A DNA stretch of 60,144 nt, from assembly GCF_002265265.1 (NCBI RefSeq), contig NZ_NOIF01000009.1:1-60144 (forward strand). The letters are read 5' to 3'. The notes below the pieces were generated by a model, which ran no database searches, had not been told where the DNA came from, and saw only the letters and a program-made list of their open reading frames with translations. The stretch's first letter is position 1; each line of letters opens with the position of its first letter. Below, one piece after another: positions 17,345-27,677 of this stretch. The position numbers and the translations under genes are program-made. The stretch is from Photobacterium sanguinicancri. Lineage in GTDB: Bacteria > Pseudomonadota > Gammaproteobacteria > Enterobacterales > Vibrionaceae.

Positions 17345-17796
17345 ATTTTATGAAACACATCGATGGAGTCGCTAAACGGATCACCGATCCCCTGATCCCT
17401 TTTCTATTGCTCTTTACTCGTCTTTGGGTCGCATGGGTCTTTTTTAAATCAGGAATGGTGAAATATTCCAGCTGGGACAGCACCCTGTATTTATTTGAAT
17501 TTGAATACCAAGTTCCACTTATTCCGTGGCAATTAGCCGCCTACATGGGGACAGCGGCAGAATTAATTTTACCGGCTTTCTTAGTACTTGGGTTATTTAC
17601 CCGCCCAATGGCGTTGGTGCTGTTTGTGTTTAACATTATCGCCGTAGTGTCCTATCCCTTACTGTGGGAGAAAGGGTTTTTCGACCACCAGCTATGGGGC
17701 ATGATGATGCTAGTAAACGTCTTCTGGGGGGCTGGCTTATTCTCGGTAGACAAACTGATCAGCAGTGAACCGAAAAAACACAGCGCACTGCAATAG
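17338..17796 (+). CDS. DoxX family membrane protein of the bufferin operon
   Basis: A 152-residue DoxX-family protein with four membrane segments, including LIPFLLLFTRLWVAWVFFKS and ALVLFVFNIIAVVSYPLLW. A DoxX member is the usual last gene of DUF2282-DUF692-DUF2063 operons and is often called BufD. Its role is unclear; a link to quinones or to redox supply for peptide modification is a guess. The start at 17338 overlaps bufC, so the four genes form one tight operon. Confidence 0.88.
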   Translation: MLNFMKHIDGVAKRITDPLIPFLLLFTRLWVAWVFFKSGMVKYSSWDSTLYLFEFEYQVPLIPWQLAAYMGTAAELILPAFLVLGLFTRPMALVLFVFNIIAVVSYPLLWEKGFFDHQLWGMMMLVNVFWGAGLFSVDKLISSEPKKHSALQ

Positions 17797-17831
17797 AGCC
17801 TTTCCTGACGGGACACAACAAAAAAAAGCTC

Positions 17832-17863
17832 AATAAAAAAGGCGACGTGAATAACGTCGCCTT
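17832..17863 (-). terminator. Terminator of the lptM-lysA-dapF-xerC-yigB operon
   Basis: A perfect 10-bp stem AAGGCGACGT (17839-17848) with ACGTCGCCTT (17854-17863) is followed by U6 on the minus strand. On the plus strand the tail GTTGTTTCT is weaker, but it may also stop the bufferin operon. Confidence 0.9.
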
Positions 17864-17889
17864 GTTGTTTCTGTTCACTCGCTTATTCG

Positions 17890-18612
17890 CTATTCAGCGA
17901 CCACATCCAATAATGCCGCCAACGATGATATCTCAATATCGGGTAACCGACGGGCGCGCGGCTCGCGATGCAAACAACGGTTAAGATCGTTAAACCAGCA
18001 GGCTTGATAGCCATTCAATAAGGCACCACTAACATCGGTATGTAAATGATCGCCGACATGGAGAATATTTTCACAAGGTACGCCAATGAGCTGAGCAGCC
18101 CGAACAAACATATCAGGCGCAGGTTTAGCCGCCCCATCACGACCAGCCTGTAATAAGTGGCTAAAATAGCCACTCAGGCCAATTTTTTCAGCATCCACGT
18201 TACCATTAGTGATGGCCACTAACGGCACCCGCTGTGCTAACAACGCCAGTACACGGTGGGTCTCTGGCGGGACATCAACCTGATTACGAACTGCCAGCAC
18301 TGTCGCGACACCGTCGTTCGCGGCTTGAGTCGCTTGATTGAGCGAATAACCTAACTGCATTAAGCCTATTTTCAATAACTCAAAACGCCAAAGGGTCACA
18401 TCATGGCGTAACCAAGGGTCGATGTTCGCCAATTGCAACTTTAACGCCATCCAATCGGCAACGGTCAGCATGCGTGACACTGGGTGCTCCGAATGCAACC
18501 AGTCATACATCGCCTGCTCAGCACGACGGATCACTGGGCGGTTATCGTAAAGCGTATCGTCTAAATCAAAGGTTAAGGCTTTGATTGGCTTTAAAGGTCG
18601 GTAAAACTGCAT
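17890..18612 (-). CDS. yigB: HAD family phosphatase YigB
   Basis: A 240-residue HAD-superfamily hydrolase. The four motifs are present: DLDDTLYD (nucleophile Asp), ITNG, the Lys in GAAKPAP, and GDHLHTD. In E. coli YigB dephosphorylates 5-amino-6-(5-phospho-D-ribitylamino)uracil in riboflavin synthesis. It is the last gene of the lptM-lysA-dapF-DUF484-xerC series, 15 bases after xerC, the same place it holds in E. coli and Vibrio. A strong terminator follows. Confidence 0.9.
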   Translation of the reverse strand: MQFYRPLKPIKALTFDLDDTLYDNRPVIRRAEQAMYDWLHSEHPVSRMLTVADWMALKLQLANIDPWLRHDVTLWRFELLKIGLMQLGYSLNQATQAANDGVATVLAVRNQVDVPPETHRVLALLAQRVPLVAITNGNVDAEKIGLSGYFSHLLQAGRDGAAKPAPDMFVRAAQLIGVPCENILHVGDHLHTDVSGALLNGYQACWFNDLNRCLHREPRARRLPDIEISSLAALLDVVAE

Positions 18613-18627
18613 TACTCGCTCAACACA

Positions 18628-19542
18628 TTATTTATTGCCGCGTTTGGCACGTGGATGGGATTCATCGTACACCTTCGCAAGGTGTTGAAAATCAAGATGG
18701 GTGTAGATTTGGGTCGTTGATAGGTTCGCGTGACCCAGTAGCTCTTGTACAGCGCGTAAATCCCCGCTCGATTCCAGCATATGGGTAGCAAAACTGTGGC
18801 GCAATTTATGCGGGCTAATGTGGCTCGACACTGATTGTTTCTGCCCCCATTCAGCCATCCGTTTTTGAACATTACGGGTCGAAATACGGGTGCCTAGCTT
18901 AGAAACAAATAACGCAGGCTCACCAGCACTCGTCAATTGGCCGCGAACTTTTAGCCATTTTGCCACCCATTCACGGGCAAGACCCGCAAACGGCACTATC
19001 CGCTCTTTATCACCTTTACCTATCACGCGAAGATCACCTTTGCTTAAACTGATGTCACGAACATTCACGCCGACAATTTCAGCTAAACGTAATCCCGCGC
19101 CATACATCAATTCCATCAAAGCACGATCACGAATCGATAATGGATCATCCTCGTTCACATTCAGCAGCTGATCCATTTCATCGACGTCGAGGTTTTTCGG
19201 TAGCGGCCGTGCTTTACGCGGTGCCGATACCCCTTTCGCTGGATTGGCAGCTAGCACTTTAATCTGAACTAAATAATCAAAGAAGCTGCGCAGCGCCGAT
19301 AAACGCATCGATAAACTACTGGCTTTTAAACCATCACGCATGCCTTTACTTGCAAGCTGACGTACCCAGCCAGCATCCACTTGCTGCCAATCTGTCACGC
19401 CAAGCACCACTAACTGCTCTGCCATGGTCGTTAACTGGCGCTTATAGTTATGCTGAGTATGTAAGCTCAGTTCACGCTCACTACGAATATACTCGTAAAA
19501 GCGATTAAGCGACTTTTCTAAGCTCACGGGTAACCCACTCAC
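18628..19542 (-). CDS. xerC: Site-specific tyrosine recombinase XerC
   Basis: A 304-residue tyrosine recombinase that works with XerD at dif to resolve chromosome dimers. The N-terminal SAM-like DNA-binding domain begins [19 protein letters not shown]. The catalytic residues are all visible: Arg in [10 protein letters not shown], Lys in [10 protein letters not shown], His and Arg in [11 protein letters not shown], His in [10 protein letters not shown] and Tyr in IYTHL. The start is a GTG at 19542 that overlaps the TGA of the DUF484 gene (GTGA), which implies translational coupling. Confidence 0.97.
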   Translation of the reverse strand: MSGLPVSLEKSLNRFYEYIRSERELSLHTQHNYKRQLTTMAEQLVVLGVTDWQQVDAGWVRQLASKGMRDGLKASSLSMRLSALRSFFDYLVQIKVLAANPAKGVSAPRKARPLPKNLDVDEMDQLLNVNEDDPLSIRDRALMELMYGAGLRLAEIVGVNVRDISLSKGDLRVIGKGDKERIVPFAGLAREWVAKWLKVRGQLTSAGEPALFVSKLGTRISTRNVQKRMAEWGQKQSVSSHISPHKLRHSFATHMLESSGDLRAVQELLGHANLSTTQIYTHLDFQHLAKVYDESHPRAKRGNK

Positions 19543-20255
19543 TCAAATATCTCACGGCTGTATTCCCAGTGGCTGATCAAACGCGAAATGATCAACGCCA
19601 ACTGCTCAACAAACAAGGTATCCATATTGGGCTGAAAATGCCCGCCATCGGCACTTGAGAAACTCAATACTCCAATCGGACGGTCTAACCCTAGCGGTAA
19701 CACCACAAATGAGCCCAATTGTGGTGGTTGCTCAAATAACATTTCACTCTCTTTTTTACGCAATCGGCCTAAATACACCGAGCGACGTGACATATGTGAA
19801 ACACGGAAAGATTCAAACTCGCGACGATCTAAAAATAAGTGATCGTCCATGCTATCGAACAAACGCAAACTGTATTCAAGGTTCAGTTCAGTGGTTAATT
19901 CATCCAGCACGAGCAAAGCTTGGTAGATATTGTGAGTTTGGAACAACTTCACCTGTGCTTGTGAAAATAACGCATGTAAGTCGCTATTTTTCGCGGCGAT
20001 ATCCACTAAGCGCGTAATGTTGCCTTCCAGTTCATTCACCCTATGGCGTAAACGCTCAAGCTGGATTTCAACCAAAGACACTACGCCACGTTCACTTTGT
20101 GGTATGTGCAAATACGCCAGCAAATCAGGCTGGCGTAAAAAGAACTCAGGGTGACTCAGTAAATACTCCGCCACCGCTTCATCGTGTAATTTGTCATTCA
20201 ACGGGGTGTCTGACACCGTTTCGGTCAGTTCATCCAGTTGCGATACATCGGTCAT
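19539..20255 (-). CDS. DUF484 family protein
   Basis: A 238-residue soluble protein of the DUF484 family, always found between dapF and xerC in this group. The N-terminus has [22 protein letters not shown] followed by a coiled-coil stretch (about residues 60-90). The rest has a GAF-like pattern, ending [20 protein letters not shown]. Function unknown. It overlaps dapF by 4 bases and xerC by 4 bases. Confidence 0.9.
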   Translation of the reverse strand: MTDVSQLDELTETVSDTPLNDKLHDEAVAEYLLSHPEFFLRQPDLLAYLHIPQSERGVVSLVEIQLERLRHRVNELEGNITRLVDIAAKNSDLHALFSQAQVKLFQTHNIYQALLVLDELTTELNLEYSLRLFDSMDDHLFLDRREFESFRVSHMSRRSVYLGRLRKKESEMLFEQPPQLGSFVVLPLGLDRPIGVLSFSSADGGHFQPNMDTLFVEQLALIISRLISHWEYSREIFE

Positions 20256-21082
20256 AATACAATTTGTCCATCATAGACATGCGCCACAGGCCCAGTCATG
20301 TAGAGGGGTTTCCCTTCACCAGCCCAGCTGATGTACAGGTCACCACCAGGTAATACTACTTTTACTTTTTCGTCGAGCAAGCCTTGGCGCTGGCCAATCG
20401 CAACAGCCGCACACGCACCACTGCCACAGGCCTGAGTTTCACCTGCGCCACGCTCGTACACACGCAACTTCACTTCATTGGCACTAATCACTTGCATGAA
20501 ACCAGCATTAACACGTTCAGGAAAACGTTCATGCGACTCCATCAATGGCCCTAACGTTTCGACACCAGCGGTATCAACATCGTCCACCACGGTGACACAG
20601 TGAGGATTGCCCATGCTGACCGCACCACAAAAAAGGGTGCTATCGCCGACGCGCAGTAAATAGGTTTTTTCTGTCTGTTTGGCACGAAATGGAATCTTGC
20701 TCGGCTCGAAAATCGGCTCACCCATGTTGACTGTTACTTGGTTGTCGTTCTCAAGCTTCAGTAACATTTTGCCCGCTTTGGTGCTAACCGAAATAAGGTA
20801 CTTATTGGTTAACCCTTTCATCCAGACAAAACGCGCAAAACAACGCGCACCATTGCCACACTGTTCAACTTCACTGCCATCCGCATTGAATATGCGGTAA
20901 TGGAAGTCGGTTTCAGGATCGTACGGCGGTTCAACTACCAGCAACTGATCAAAACCGACACCACGATGGCGATCCGCTAAGCGGCGGATCGCATCAGGTG
21001 AGAAGAATACGTTTTGTGTGACACAGTCGACCACCATGAAGTCATTGCCCAAACCATGCATTTTGGAAAAATTAATCTGCAT
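20252..21082 (-). CDS. dapF: Diaminopimelate epimerase
   Basis: A 276-residue enzyme that interconverts LL- and meso-diaminopimelate, for lysine and peptidoglycan synthesis. The two catalytic cysteines are in [12 protein letters not shown] and [13 protein letters not shown], and the N-terminal [15 protein letters not shown] is diagnostic. It follows lysA by about 60 bases, so successive enzymes of the lysine branch are made together. Confidence 0.97.
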   Translation of the reverse strand: MQINFSKMHGLGNDFMVVDCVTQNVFFSPDAIRRLADRHRGVGFDQLLVVEPPYDPETDFHYRIFNADGSEVEQCGNGARCFARFVWMKGLTNKYLISVSTKAGKMLLKLENDNQVTVNMGEPIFEPSKIPFRAKQTEKTYLLRVGDSTLFCGAVSMGNPHCVTVVDDVDTAGVETLGPLMESHERFPERVNAGFMQVISANEVKLRVYERGAGETQACGSGACAAVAIGQRQGLLDEKVKVVLPGGDLYISWAGEGKPLYMTGPVAHVYDGQIVL

Positions 21083-21141
21083 GTTGTTCCTTTTTTATAG
21101 TTATACCCATAGAGGTGCCTGTGTGTTCAATACCGTAAAGA

Positions 21142-22392
21142 TTAAGGCAATAGCGATTCAGACTGCCAAAGTTGTTCTAGCTGCTCACGTTGGCGAACAA
21201 CATGTGCAGTATCACCGTCTACCATAATTTCAGCCGCGCGGGCGCGGGTATTGTAATTCGATGACATCACAAAACCATAAGCACCTGCCGAACGCACCGC
21301 GAGTAGATCACCTTCGGCTAAACAAAGCAGGCGCTCTTTACCCAGATAATCACCCGTTTCACAGATTGGTCCGACAAAGTCATACTCAGTAGTTTCACCA
21401 TCACGAGGAACAACAGCGATAATATCTTGCCATGCTTGATACAAGGTTGGACGGATCAAATCATTCATTGCCGCATCAATAATGGCAAAGTTTTTATGTT
21501 CAGTGTGTTTGAGGTATTCAACGCGAGTCAGCAAAATACCCGCATTAGCAGCAATGGCTCGACCTGGCTCAAAAATCAGTTCGAGTTCAGGATGATTCTC
21601 TAACCGCTTGAGCAACGCCGTTGCGTATTCCGACGGTAACGGTGGCTGCTCTTCATTATACGTCACTCCCAAACCACCACCGACATCAAGATGATCGATA
21701 TAAATGCCTTCCGCTTTTAGTTCGTCTACCAACGCCAGTAAGCGATCTGTCGCATCAATGAACGGATCAATATCCGTCAGCTGAGAGCCAATATGACAGT
21801 CCATGCCTGTCACTTTCAAATTCGGTAAACTGTGCGCTAATCGGTACACCACTGGTGCGCGGTCAAAGGCAATACCGAATTTATTATCACGCAGTCCCGT
21901 TGAAATATAAGGGTGCGTTTTCGCATCCACATCTGGGTTAATACGCAGTGAAATAGGAGCAATAACACCGAGCTCTGCCGCTACACGGTTTAAACGCTCT
22001 AACTCAGGTTCAGATTCGACATTGAAACACTTTATACCTAATTCTAGCGCACGTTTCATTTCGGCCGAGGTTTTACCCACCCCCGAAAAGACAATCTTGG
22101 CTGGATCACCACCGGCCGTTATTACACGTTCTAACTCACCTTGCGAAACAATATCGAAGCCCGATCCCAAACGCGCCAGAACATTCAGTACACCAATGTT
22201 CGAGTTTGCCTTCACGGCATAGCAAATGAGGTGCGGCTGATCGGCAACCGCATGATCAAACGCTTTCCAGTGACGCTCTAACGTCGCACGAGAATATACA
22301 TACAATGGTGTGCCATGTTGCTCGGCGAGCTCAGTGAGTGCCACTTCTTCGGCCCATAACTGGCCATCTTGCTGGTAATTAAAGTAATCCAA
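21142..22392 (-). CDS. lysA: Diaminopimelate decarboxylase, TTG start
   Basis: A 416-residue PLP enzyme (alanine-racemase-like fold type III) that makes L-lysine from meso-diaminopimelate. The PLP lysine is in CYAVKANSN. Also present are HIGSQLTD, the glycine-rich LDVGGGLGV, EPGRAI, and the C-terminal CETGDYL with its catalytic Cys. No ATG gives the family N-terminus. A TTG at 22392 does (translating as MDYFNYQQDGQLW), has AGGGAAGAG just upstream, and lies 25 bases past the lptM stop. Upstream in-frame ATG and other starts would run into lptM. I therefore annotate TTG. Confidence 0.93.
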   Translation of the reverse strand: MDYFNYQQDGQLWAEEVALTELAEQHGTPLYVYSRATLERHWKAFDHAVADQPHLICYAVKANSNIGVLNVLARLGSGFDIVSQGELERVITAGGDPAKIVFSGVGKTSAEMKRALELGIKCFNVESEPELERLNRVAAELGVIAPISLRINPDVDAKTHPYISTGLRDNKFGIAFDRAPVVYRLAHSLPNLKVTGMDCHIGSQLTDIDPFIDATDRLLALVDELKAEGIYIDHLDVGGGLGVTYNEEQPPLPSEYATALLKRLENHPELELIFEPGRAIAANAGILLTRVEYLKHTEHKNFAIIDAAMNDLIRPTLYQAWQDIIAVVPRDGETTEYDFVGPICETGDYLGKERLLCLAEGDLLAVRSAGAYGFVMSSNYNTRARAAEIMVDGDTAHVVRQREQLEQLWQSESLLP

Positions 22393-22417
22393 TGTCTCTC
22401 TTCCCTGTTCGGTATCG

Positions 22418-22534
22418 CTACTGTTGTTGTTGTTGCTGATCGGCATCTTGCGGCATGTACAATGAGCCACTCTGGCCACAACCCGAGATCGCCAACACAC
22501 CCAGTACTAAAATCGCTAATAAACCTTTACGCAT
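22418..22534 (-). CDS. lptM: LptM (YifL) small lipoprotein
   Basis: A 38-residue lipoprotein. The sequence MRKGLLAILVLGVLAISGCG has a lipobox (ISGC) with the lipidated cysteine at residue 19, followed by a short tail that ends in six glutamines. LptM helps the LPS transporter LptD to fold and form its disulfides in E. coli. Its position just before lysA and dapF and divergent from cyaY is conserved. It is short enough to be missed by gene callers. Confidence 0.88.
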   Translation of the reverse strand: MRKGLLAILVLGVLAISGCGQSGSLYMPQDADQQQQQQ

Positions 22535-22611
22535 TTTTAAAGCCAGTGATTATCGTTTCAATGCCCTCTATAATCGCACCAAGAATAGGAAAAGCAATAG
22601 GACGTAATGGG

Positions 22612-22923
22612 ATGAATGATACTGAATTTCACAACTTGGCTGATCTAGCCCTACAAGCACTTGAAGATGGCATCGATGAATCGGGTGCAGATATCGAGCC
22701 TGAGACGACAGGTAATGTCCTGACACTGGAGTTTGAAAACCGTAGCCAAATCGTTATTAACCGCCAAGAGCCGCTTCATGAATTGTGGTTGGCATCTAAA
22801 TCTGGTGGCTACCATTTCAAATTTGATGGCACAAAATGGCGCTGCACCCGCAGTGGCGAAGAGTTTTTTGCCTTGGTTAAACGTGAGTGTTCTTTGCATG
22901 CAGGTGAAGCTGTGGAGTGGTAA
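22612..22923 (+). CDS. cyaY: Frataxin-like iron-binding protein CyaY
   Basis: A 103-residue bacterial frataxin, an iron-binding regulator of Fe-S cluster assembly on IscS/IscU. The acidic first helix (LADLALQALEDGIDESGADI) and the sheet motifs NVLTLEFENRSQIVIN, ELWLASKSGGYHF and GTKWRCTRSGEEFF are typical. The ATG at 22612 has AGGA about 10 bases upstream. It is divergent from lptM-lysA and convergent with cyaA, sharing a terminator with the latter. Confidence 0.95.
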   Translation: MNDTEFHNLADLALQALEDGIDESGADIEPETTGNVLTLEFENRSQIVINRQEPLHELWLASKSGGYHFKFDGTKWRCTRSGEEFFALVKRECSLHAGEAVEW

Positions 22924-22951
22924 CCACCGCTTCTTTTGCTTGTCACATAAC

Positions 22952-22990
22952 AAAAAAGCCTTCCAACGTGATGAACGGGAAGGCTTTTTT
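22952..22990. terminator. Bidirectional terminator between cyaY and cyaA
   Basis: A 13-bp stem AAAAAAGCCTTCC (22952-22964) with GGAAGGCTTTTTT (22978-22990) gives a U run on both strands. It serves both convergent genes. Confidence 0.93.
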
Positions 22991-23022
22991 ATTTTATTGC
23001 TCATTAAGATTGAGCAAAGTAA

Positions 23023-25587
23023 TTAACGCGGTGAAAACGACATAACGGCTGCTGCGGAGCTACCAGAGCTAGGTCGACGCTGTACTTGCTGACCACTCTT
23101 AAACGGAATTACCTGACAACCACCGGATTCAGAATGCACGATGTCATAAAACTGCGGCAGGTTGAAGTTAATGAAGTTCGCACTGTAACTGAAGCGATCT
23201 TGCGCCGAGGTATAGAAACGGTTTACACCGTGCACCATCTCGTCTTTATCGCCGCTGCATTGACGGTATACTTCAATCCGATTGGTTTCATCCAAAATAT
23301 AAATATTGAAACCTTGATCGCAATCTTCAAAGAAAAATTGGATTAAACCTTCACTCGCATACGCATCAACAATTTCAGGTGGATGCGGTTCATCCGTTTT
23401 ACCCATCACCAACTGCGGTGAGCCAATCAGCTTGTTGCTGGAAATGCAGCTGTAGAAATCGACCGAATTTTCCAGCTTCTGTACCGATACACCACGACGC
23501 TCAAAGAACAGGCCATGGGTTTGGTCACCAATGCGAATGGCTTTAAAACGACGACGTTTTTCTTGTTCAACCGGCTTCAAGCGCATTTCAATACACTCAG
23601 CCACCAATTGATACACCAAGTTACGGATCAAGCCGCGCATGTGTTTGCTATAACAGAACACATCCACCGATTCTGGTGGAATCGCATCTTGGTGCATTTT
23701 GCCCAACACCGTTTTCAGCGCATCAAGCATCGAATTTTCACCACTGAAATTCAGGGTACGCACTTCATTCCACGAATTGCGGTACACCAAATCAACACTG
23801 CCGACTAAGCACTGCTGGTCTGGGCCGTAGCTGAAAATATCGGTGTTTTTAAAATCAAAACGGATCGAGCGATTTTTTAATTCAGTCGTCGGATCATTTT
23901 CAAGGTTGATAAATAACCCTAACTGACGAATTTCACATGGGCTCGATAACGCTTGTAAACTTGGCTGTGGGCGACGAATAGGGAAAGTATTACGAATGTC
24001 ACTGACCAATTGGTACAGCTTATCGATATCCAAATCGGTGTCACGCACCACATTGTGCAAACAGGTTGATTCCGTTAGCAGACCATTAAAGTAGGACCAT
24101 GCCACCAGCTTGCTGAGGTAACGGTTATGCTCTAACGATGGCTGCCCCAAAATCGCGTATGGGTCGAGCGGCTGCTTATACAAATACCACCCTGCAGCAT
24201 TAGTACGCCCCGCTGGTACTTGAATAAATGTCAGGTCTGATTCGTGCAAATCCGGTGAAATCTGCGGATTCAGCAGCGTCACCTTGCCCGGAAGCACCTC
24301 AAATGCCGCGTACAGTTTACGCGCCAAAATACTGATATCTTCAGGGCTGATTGCCGAGGTAATGTCGTTACGACGCGCAAAACGGATCAGGTTACGGTAG
24401 CTCAGCATTAAGGCATCAAGCAGCTCATTGTGAGCACGTTTAACCTGACCGACTTTCCAATTACGACGATTATCAAGTTCACTTAATACTTCGTGTGACC
24501 ATTGCCACTCGGTAGTCAATTCTTGCAACACCCGACGACGCCATGCCACTGAACCAGAAGACGGTTCACGGGTGAGCTTCTCGTGGGTTTTAAGGTAAAA
24601 GCAGCGACGCACTAAATCTAAACGACGGTGATCGTCGATACGTTCAAGATAGCGAGTCACTTTTTCCAGCATCAGGTAATACGCGTCCATACAGTACTCA
24701 AAGCGCTCTTCCGCAAAGAAGCGACGCTTAGCATCTACGCTCAGTAGCTGGGTATGCGGGTATTCCCAAGAATAAGCTTCAAGCAGAATGGCTTTCAGTA
24801 CCGACTTATACGGTGAGTCGATACTCTTATAAAGCTGCCATAAGCTTGAGCCAAAATATTCTTCAGCTGGAATGCGGGTTAATCCGCCAAAATCGATCCA
24901 TTCTTCACGGCGGATATGACCAGCAGAAACAAGGTAATCGACATATTCGTCGTAACACTCTTCCATTTCTGGCGGCACCATAAACCACAATAGCGGTTGG
25001 CCTGCCATTAGCACGGCAGAACGGTAAAACTCGTCCAATAGCAACAAGTGCTGACTTGAACCACAGTTTTCCCCAGTCATGGCTTCAGAGAAGTTGTCGC
25101 GGAATCGATTTTCATCAATTAAAAAGAAATTAGCTTCAACACCTTGTGCCATCGCCCAATCAGAAATCAGGGAACACTTGCTGTCGAGCGCTTCACGCTC
25201 ATCAACTGGCATATTGGTGCGAATACAGACCCAAATATCCAAATCGCTGGTCAAGCTTTGTCCCAGCGAAGAGGTACTGCCCATCGCATACAAACCCAGG
25301 ATCGGTGAAGAGAGTCCATTAGAAGGAAGTGTTAGTTCAGCGCCAACAGCTAACCCACAGTCGTCAACGAACTGTTGCTGTTGCTCAGATAGCGAAAACG
25401 ACACAATACCGTGCTGTACCTCTTGATCGAGATAGCCCGGAATTGCAGGGTGATTATAATGCAGTAAGACAGGCAACAAGTGATACACCTGCTGCGAGGT
25501 CGCCGTCATTGCGGCATGAGCACGTTCATTACGAAGTATATGAAGTGCATCCAGTCTACTTTTTAGCGTCTGAATATAGTTGTGCAA
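23023..25587 (-). CDS. cyaA: Class I adenylate cyclase, TTG start
   Basis: An 854-residue class I adenylate cyclase that makes cAMP for CRP. The N-terminal catalytic domain has the nucleotidyltransferase motif [19 protein letters not shown]. The rest is the long regulatory region typical of enterobacterial and Vibrio enzymes. I start at the TTG at 25587: it gives the family N-terminus ([13 protein letters not shown]), has GGAAGAG just upstream, and mirrors E. coli cyaA, which also uses UUG to limit synthesis. An ATG at 25635 would add 16 residues not seen in the family. A CRP site lies about 260 bases upstream. Confidence 0.95.
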   Translation of the reverse strand: MHNYIQTLKSRLDALHILRNERAHAAMTATSQQVYHLLPVLLHYNHPAIPGYLDQEVQHGIVSFSLSEQQQQFVDDCGLAVGAELTLPSNGLSSPILGLYAMGSTSSLGQSLTSDLDIWVCIRTNMPVDEREALDSKCSLISDWAMAQGVEANFFLIDENRFRDNFSEAMTGENCGSSQHLLLLDEFYRSAVLMAGQPLLWFMVPPEMEECYDEYVDYLVSAGHIRREEWIDFGGLTRIPAEEYFGSSLWQLYKSIDSPYKSVLKAILLEAYSWEYPHTQLLSVDAKRRFFAEERFEYCMDAYYLMLEKVTRYLERIDDHRRLDLVRRCFYLKTHEKLTREPSSGSVAWRRRVLQELTTEWQWSHEVLSELDNRRNWKVGQVKRAHNELLDALMLSYRNLIRFARRNDITSAISPEDISILARKLYAAFEVLPGKVTLLNPQISPDLHESDLTFIQVPAGRTNAAGWYLYKQPLDPYAILGQPSLEHNRYLSKLVAWSYFNGLLTESTCLHNVVRDTDLDIDKLYQLVSDIRNTFPIRRPQPSLQALSSPCEIRQLGLFINLENDPTTELKNRSIRFDFKNTDIFSYGPDQQCLVGSVDLVYRNSWNEVRTLNFSGENSMLDALKTVLGKMHQDAIPPESVDVFCYSKHMRGLIRNLVYQLVAECIEMRLKPVEQEKRRRFKAIRIGDQTHGLFFERRGVSVQKLENSVDFYSCISSNKLIGSPQLVMGKTDEPHPPEIVDAYASEGLIQFFFEDCDQGFNIYILDETNRIEVYRQCSGDKDEMVHGVNRFYTSAQDRFSYSANFINFNLPQFYDIVHSESGGCQVIPFKSGQQVQRRPSSGSSAAAVMSFSPR

Positions 25588-25844
25588 ATTACTCTTCCAA
25601 GAGCTGCCAGCATTAAGCGGCCCAAATCTTGTCATTAATAGTGTAGAGAACGTTCTACATACGAGCAAAAACGTGATCAATCTAACACTTTTTGCATTAC
25701 TCGTAAAGTTAGTGACGATTTATGACAACTTATGAATAGCAGATGCGGTGATGGCCAGCGTTATCCTTTTGCCTCATCCCTCAAGCTAGTATATTCCGGC
25801 AATTTCGCCAGCGCACCAACGGGGTTACCGTGGCATCTTGAGGG

Positions 25845-25866
25845 TTATGTGAGAAATATCACATTA
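25845..25866. promoter_or_regulatory. CRP binding site between cyaA and hemC
   Basis: TTATGTGAGAAATATCACATTA contains the full CRP core TGTGA-N6-TCACA (25848-25863) with A/T flanks. It lies in the divergent cyaA/hemC gap (25588-25985), about 260 bases from the cyaA start and 120 bases from hemC. CRP control of cyaA is well known in E. coli; here the site could serve either gene. No strong promoter hexamers stand out in the gap. Confidence 0.8.
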
Positions 25867-25985
25867 ATCGAGACACATTTCAAGACAATACAACTTCCAT
25901 GCATTCCTGACTAGTTGTTCATTACCATCACGCGGCAGGAGTGATACGATTAGCGAAAATAACGCCTTTTTATGGATCCTATTCT

Positions 25986-26918
25986 ATGACCGATAAACCC
26001 ATCCGTATTGCTACGCGCAAGAGTCCACTCGCCATGTGGCAAGCTGAATTTGTAAAAGCTGAACTAGAACAAGCGCACCCAGGCTTAACGGTAGAATTAG
26101 TACCTATGGTCACTAAAGGCGACATTATCCTTGATACCCCACTCGCCAAAGTGGGTGGTAAAGGATTGTTCGTGAAAGAGCTGGAAGTGGCGATGTTAGA
26201 AGACCGCGCCGATATTGCCGTGCATTCGATGAAAGATGTACCGGTCGAATTCCCTGAAGGCTTGGGCTTAGTGACAATTTGTGAACGTGAAGACCCACGT
26301 GATGCATTTGTCTCGAATACCTACAACAACATTGATGAACTGCCTGAAGGTGCCATTGTGGGCACATCTAGCTTGCGTCGCCAATGCCAACTACGCGCCA
26401 ACCGTCCTGATCTTGTGGTGAAGGATTTACGCGGCAACGTTAACACACGCTTACGTAAACTTGATGAAGGCCAATACGATGCCATCATTCTTGCGTGTGC
26501 TGGCCTTATCCGTCTAAAAATGGAAGACCGTATTCGTTGTGCGATTGAACCTGAAGTCAGCCTACCAGCTGTAGGCCAAGGCGCTGTAGGCATTGAATGT
26601 CGTTTAGATGATGAGCGTGTCCGCCGCTTATTAGCCCCACTTAACCACCCAGATACCGCAACGCGCATCTTGTGTGAGCGTGCGATGAACAATCGCCTGC
26701 AAGGTGGCTGCCAAGTGCCAATCGGCAGTTACTCTTTGCTTGATGGTGACCAAATCTGGTTACGTGCCCTTGTGGGTGAGCCCGACGGTAGCAAGATTGT
26801 AAGTGGCGAGATTTCTGGCGCTGCTGCTGATGCTGAAAAACTCGGCACGGAATTGGCAGAGCAACTACTGGCTGATGGCGCTAAAACCATTCTTGATGAA
26901 TTGTACGGCAACGCGTAA
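25986..26918 (+). CDS. hemC: Hydroxymethylbilane synthase
   Basis: A 310-residue enzyme that joins four porphobilinogens into hydroxymethylbilane in heme synthesis. The N-terminal [16 protein letters not shown] and the cofactor-attachment cysteine in [15 protein letters not shown] are clear. I use the ATG at 25986, which gives the family N-terminus; an earlier in-frame start at 25941 adds 15 atypical residues. It is first in hemCDXY and its stop overlaps the hemD start by one base. Confidence 0.97.
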   Translation: MTDKPIRIATRKSPLAMWQAEFVKAELEQAHPGLTVELVPMVTKGDIILDTPLAKVGGKGLFVKELEVAMLEDRADIAVHSMKDVPVEFPEGLGLVTICEREDPRDAFVSNTYNNIDELPEGAIVGTSSLRRQCQLRANRPDLVVKDLRGNVNTRLRKLDEGQYDAIILACAGLIRLKMEDRIRCAIEPEVSLPAVGQGAVGIECRLDDERVRRLLAPLNHPDTATRILCERAMNNRLQGGCQVPIGSYSLLDGDQIWLRALVGEPDGSKIVSGEISGAAADAEKLGTELAEQLLADGAKTILDELYGNA

Positions 26919-27673
26919 TGACCATTTTGATCACCCGCCCATCACCCGATGGTGAGCAACTCGCTCAACAGCTTAACAGTGCGGGGATCAAAGCCATTGT
27001 CCAACCACTCCTTACAATCCAGGCAGGTCCCGACCTGCCGACCCTCATTTCTCAACTAAATTTACTGCAACCAAATGATTTTCTGATTGCCGTCAGTGTT
27101 CATGCAGTAAATTTAGCTCACAATTACTTACTTTCACACTGTGCTAGCTGGCCAAAAAACGTGCATTATATAGCTGTTGGTCATAAAACGGCTGCTGCCC
27201 TGAGCAAAGCAACGGGACAATCGGTACACCAGCCACAGCATCAATGTGATAGTGAAGGCTTACTTGCACTATCTGAATTAGCCAACGTTAATCAACGCCG
27301 TATAATTATTTTACGCGGTAATGGTGGACGAGAGCTCATTCATCAAGCACTTAGCGAACGTGGCGCCCAAGTAAGTTATTGTGAATGCTACCAACGATGC
27401 TTGCTACCTTTAAATGGGGAGCAACTCTGTCAGCAGTGGCAATCACAAGATGTAACAGCGTTAGTTGTAACCAGCGGTGAGCAACTTTCGCATTTATGCG
27501 CCGCAATACCGCAAAACCAACAGGCTTGGTTTTATCAACGCCAGCTTTACGTACCAAGCCAAAGGATTGCAGACCAAGCACAACAGCTTGGTTTTAAAAA
27601 CTTTTCCACCGTGGGCAGCGCATCCAATAACGCGCTATTCACGTTCCTAAGCAAGATAGGCACGATGGGATAA
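26918..27673 (+). CDS. hemD: Uroporphyrinogen-III synthase
   Basis: A 251-residue enzyme that closes and isomerises hydroxymethylbilane to uroporphyrinogen III. Sequence conservation in this family is low; ILITRPSPDGEQLAQQL at the N-terminus, IILRGNGGRELI in the middle and TALVVTSGEQL are recognisable. The place after hemC with a TAATG junction makes the call firm. Confidence 0.93.
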   Translation: MTILITRPSPDGEQLAQQLNSAGIKAIVQPLLTIQAGPDLPTLISQLNLLQPNDFLIAVSVHAVNLAHNYLLSHCASWPKNVHYIAVGHKTAAALSKATGQSVHQPQHQCDSEGLLALSELANVNQRRIIILRGNGGRELIHQALSERGAQVSYCECYQRCLLPLNGEQLCQQWQSQDVTALVVTSGEQLSHLCAAIPQNQQAWFYQRQLYVPSQRIADQAQQLGFKNFSTVGSASNNALFTFLSKIGTMG

Positions 27674-27677
27674 TCGG

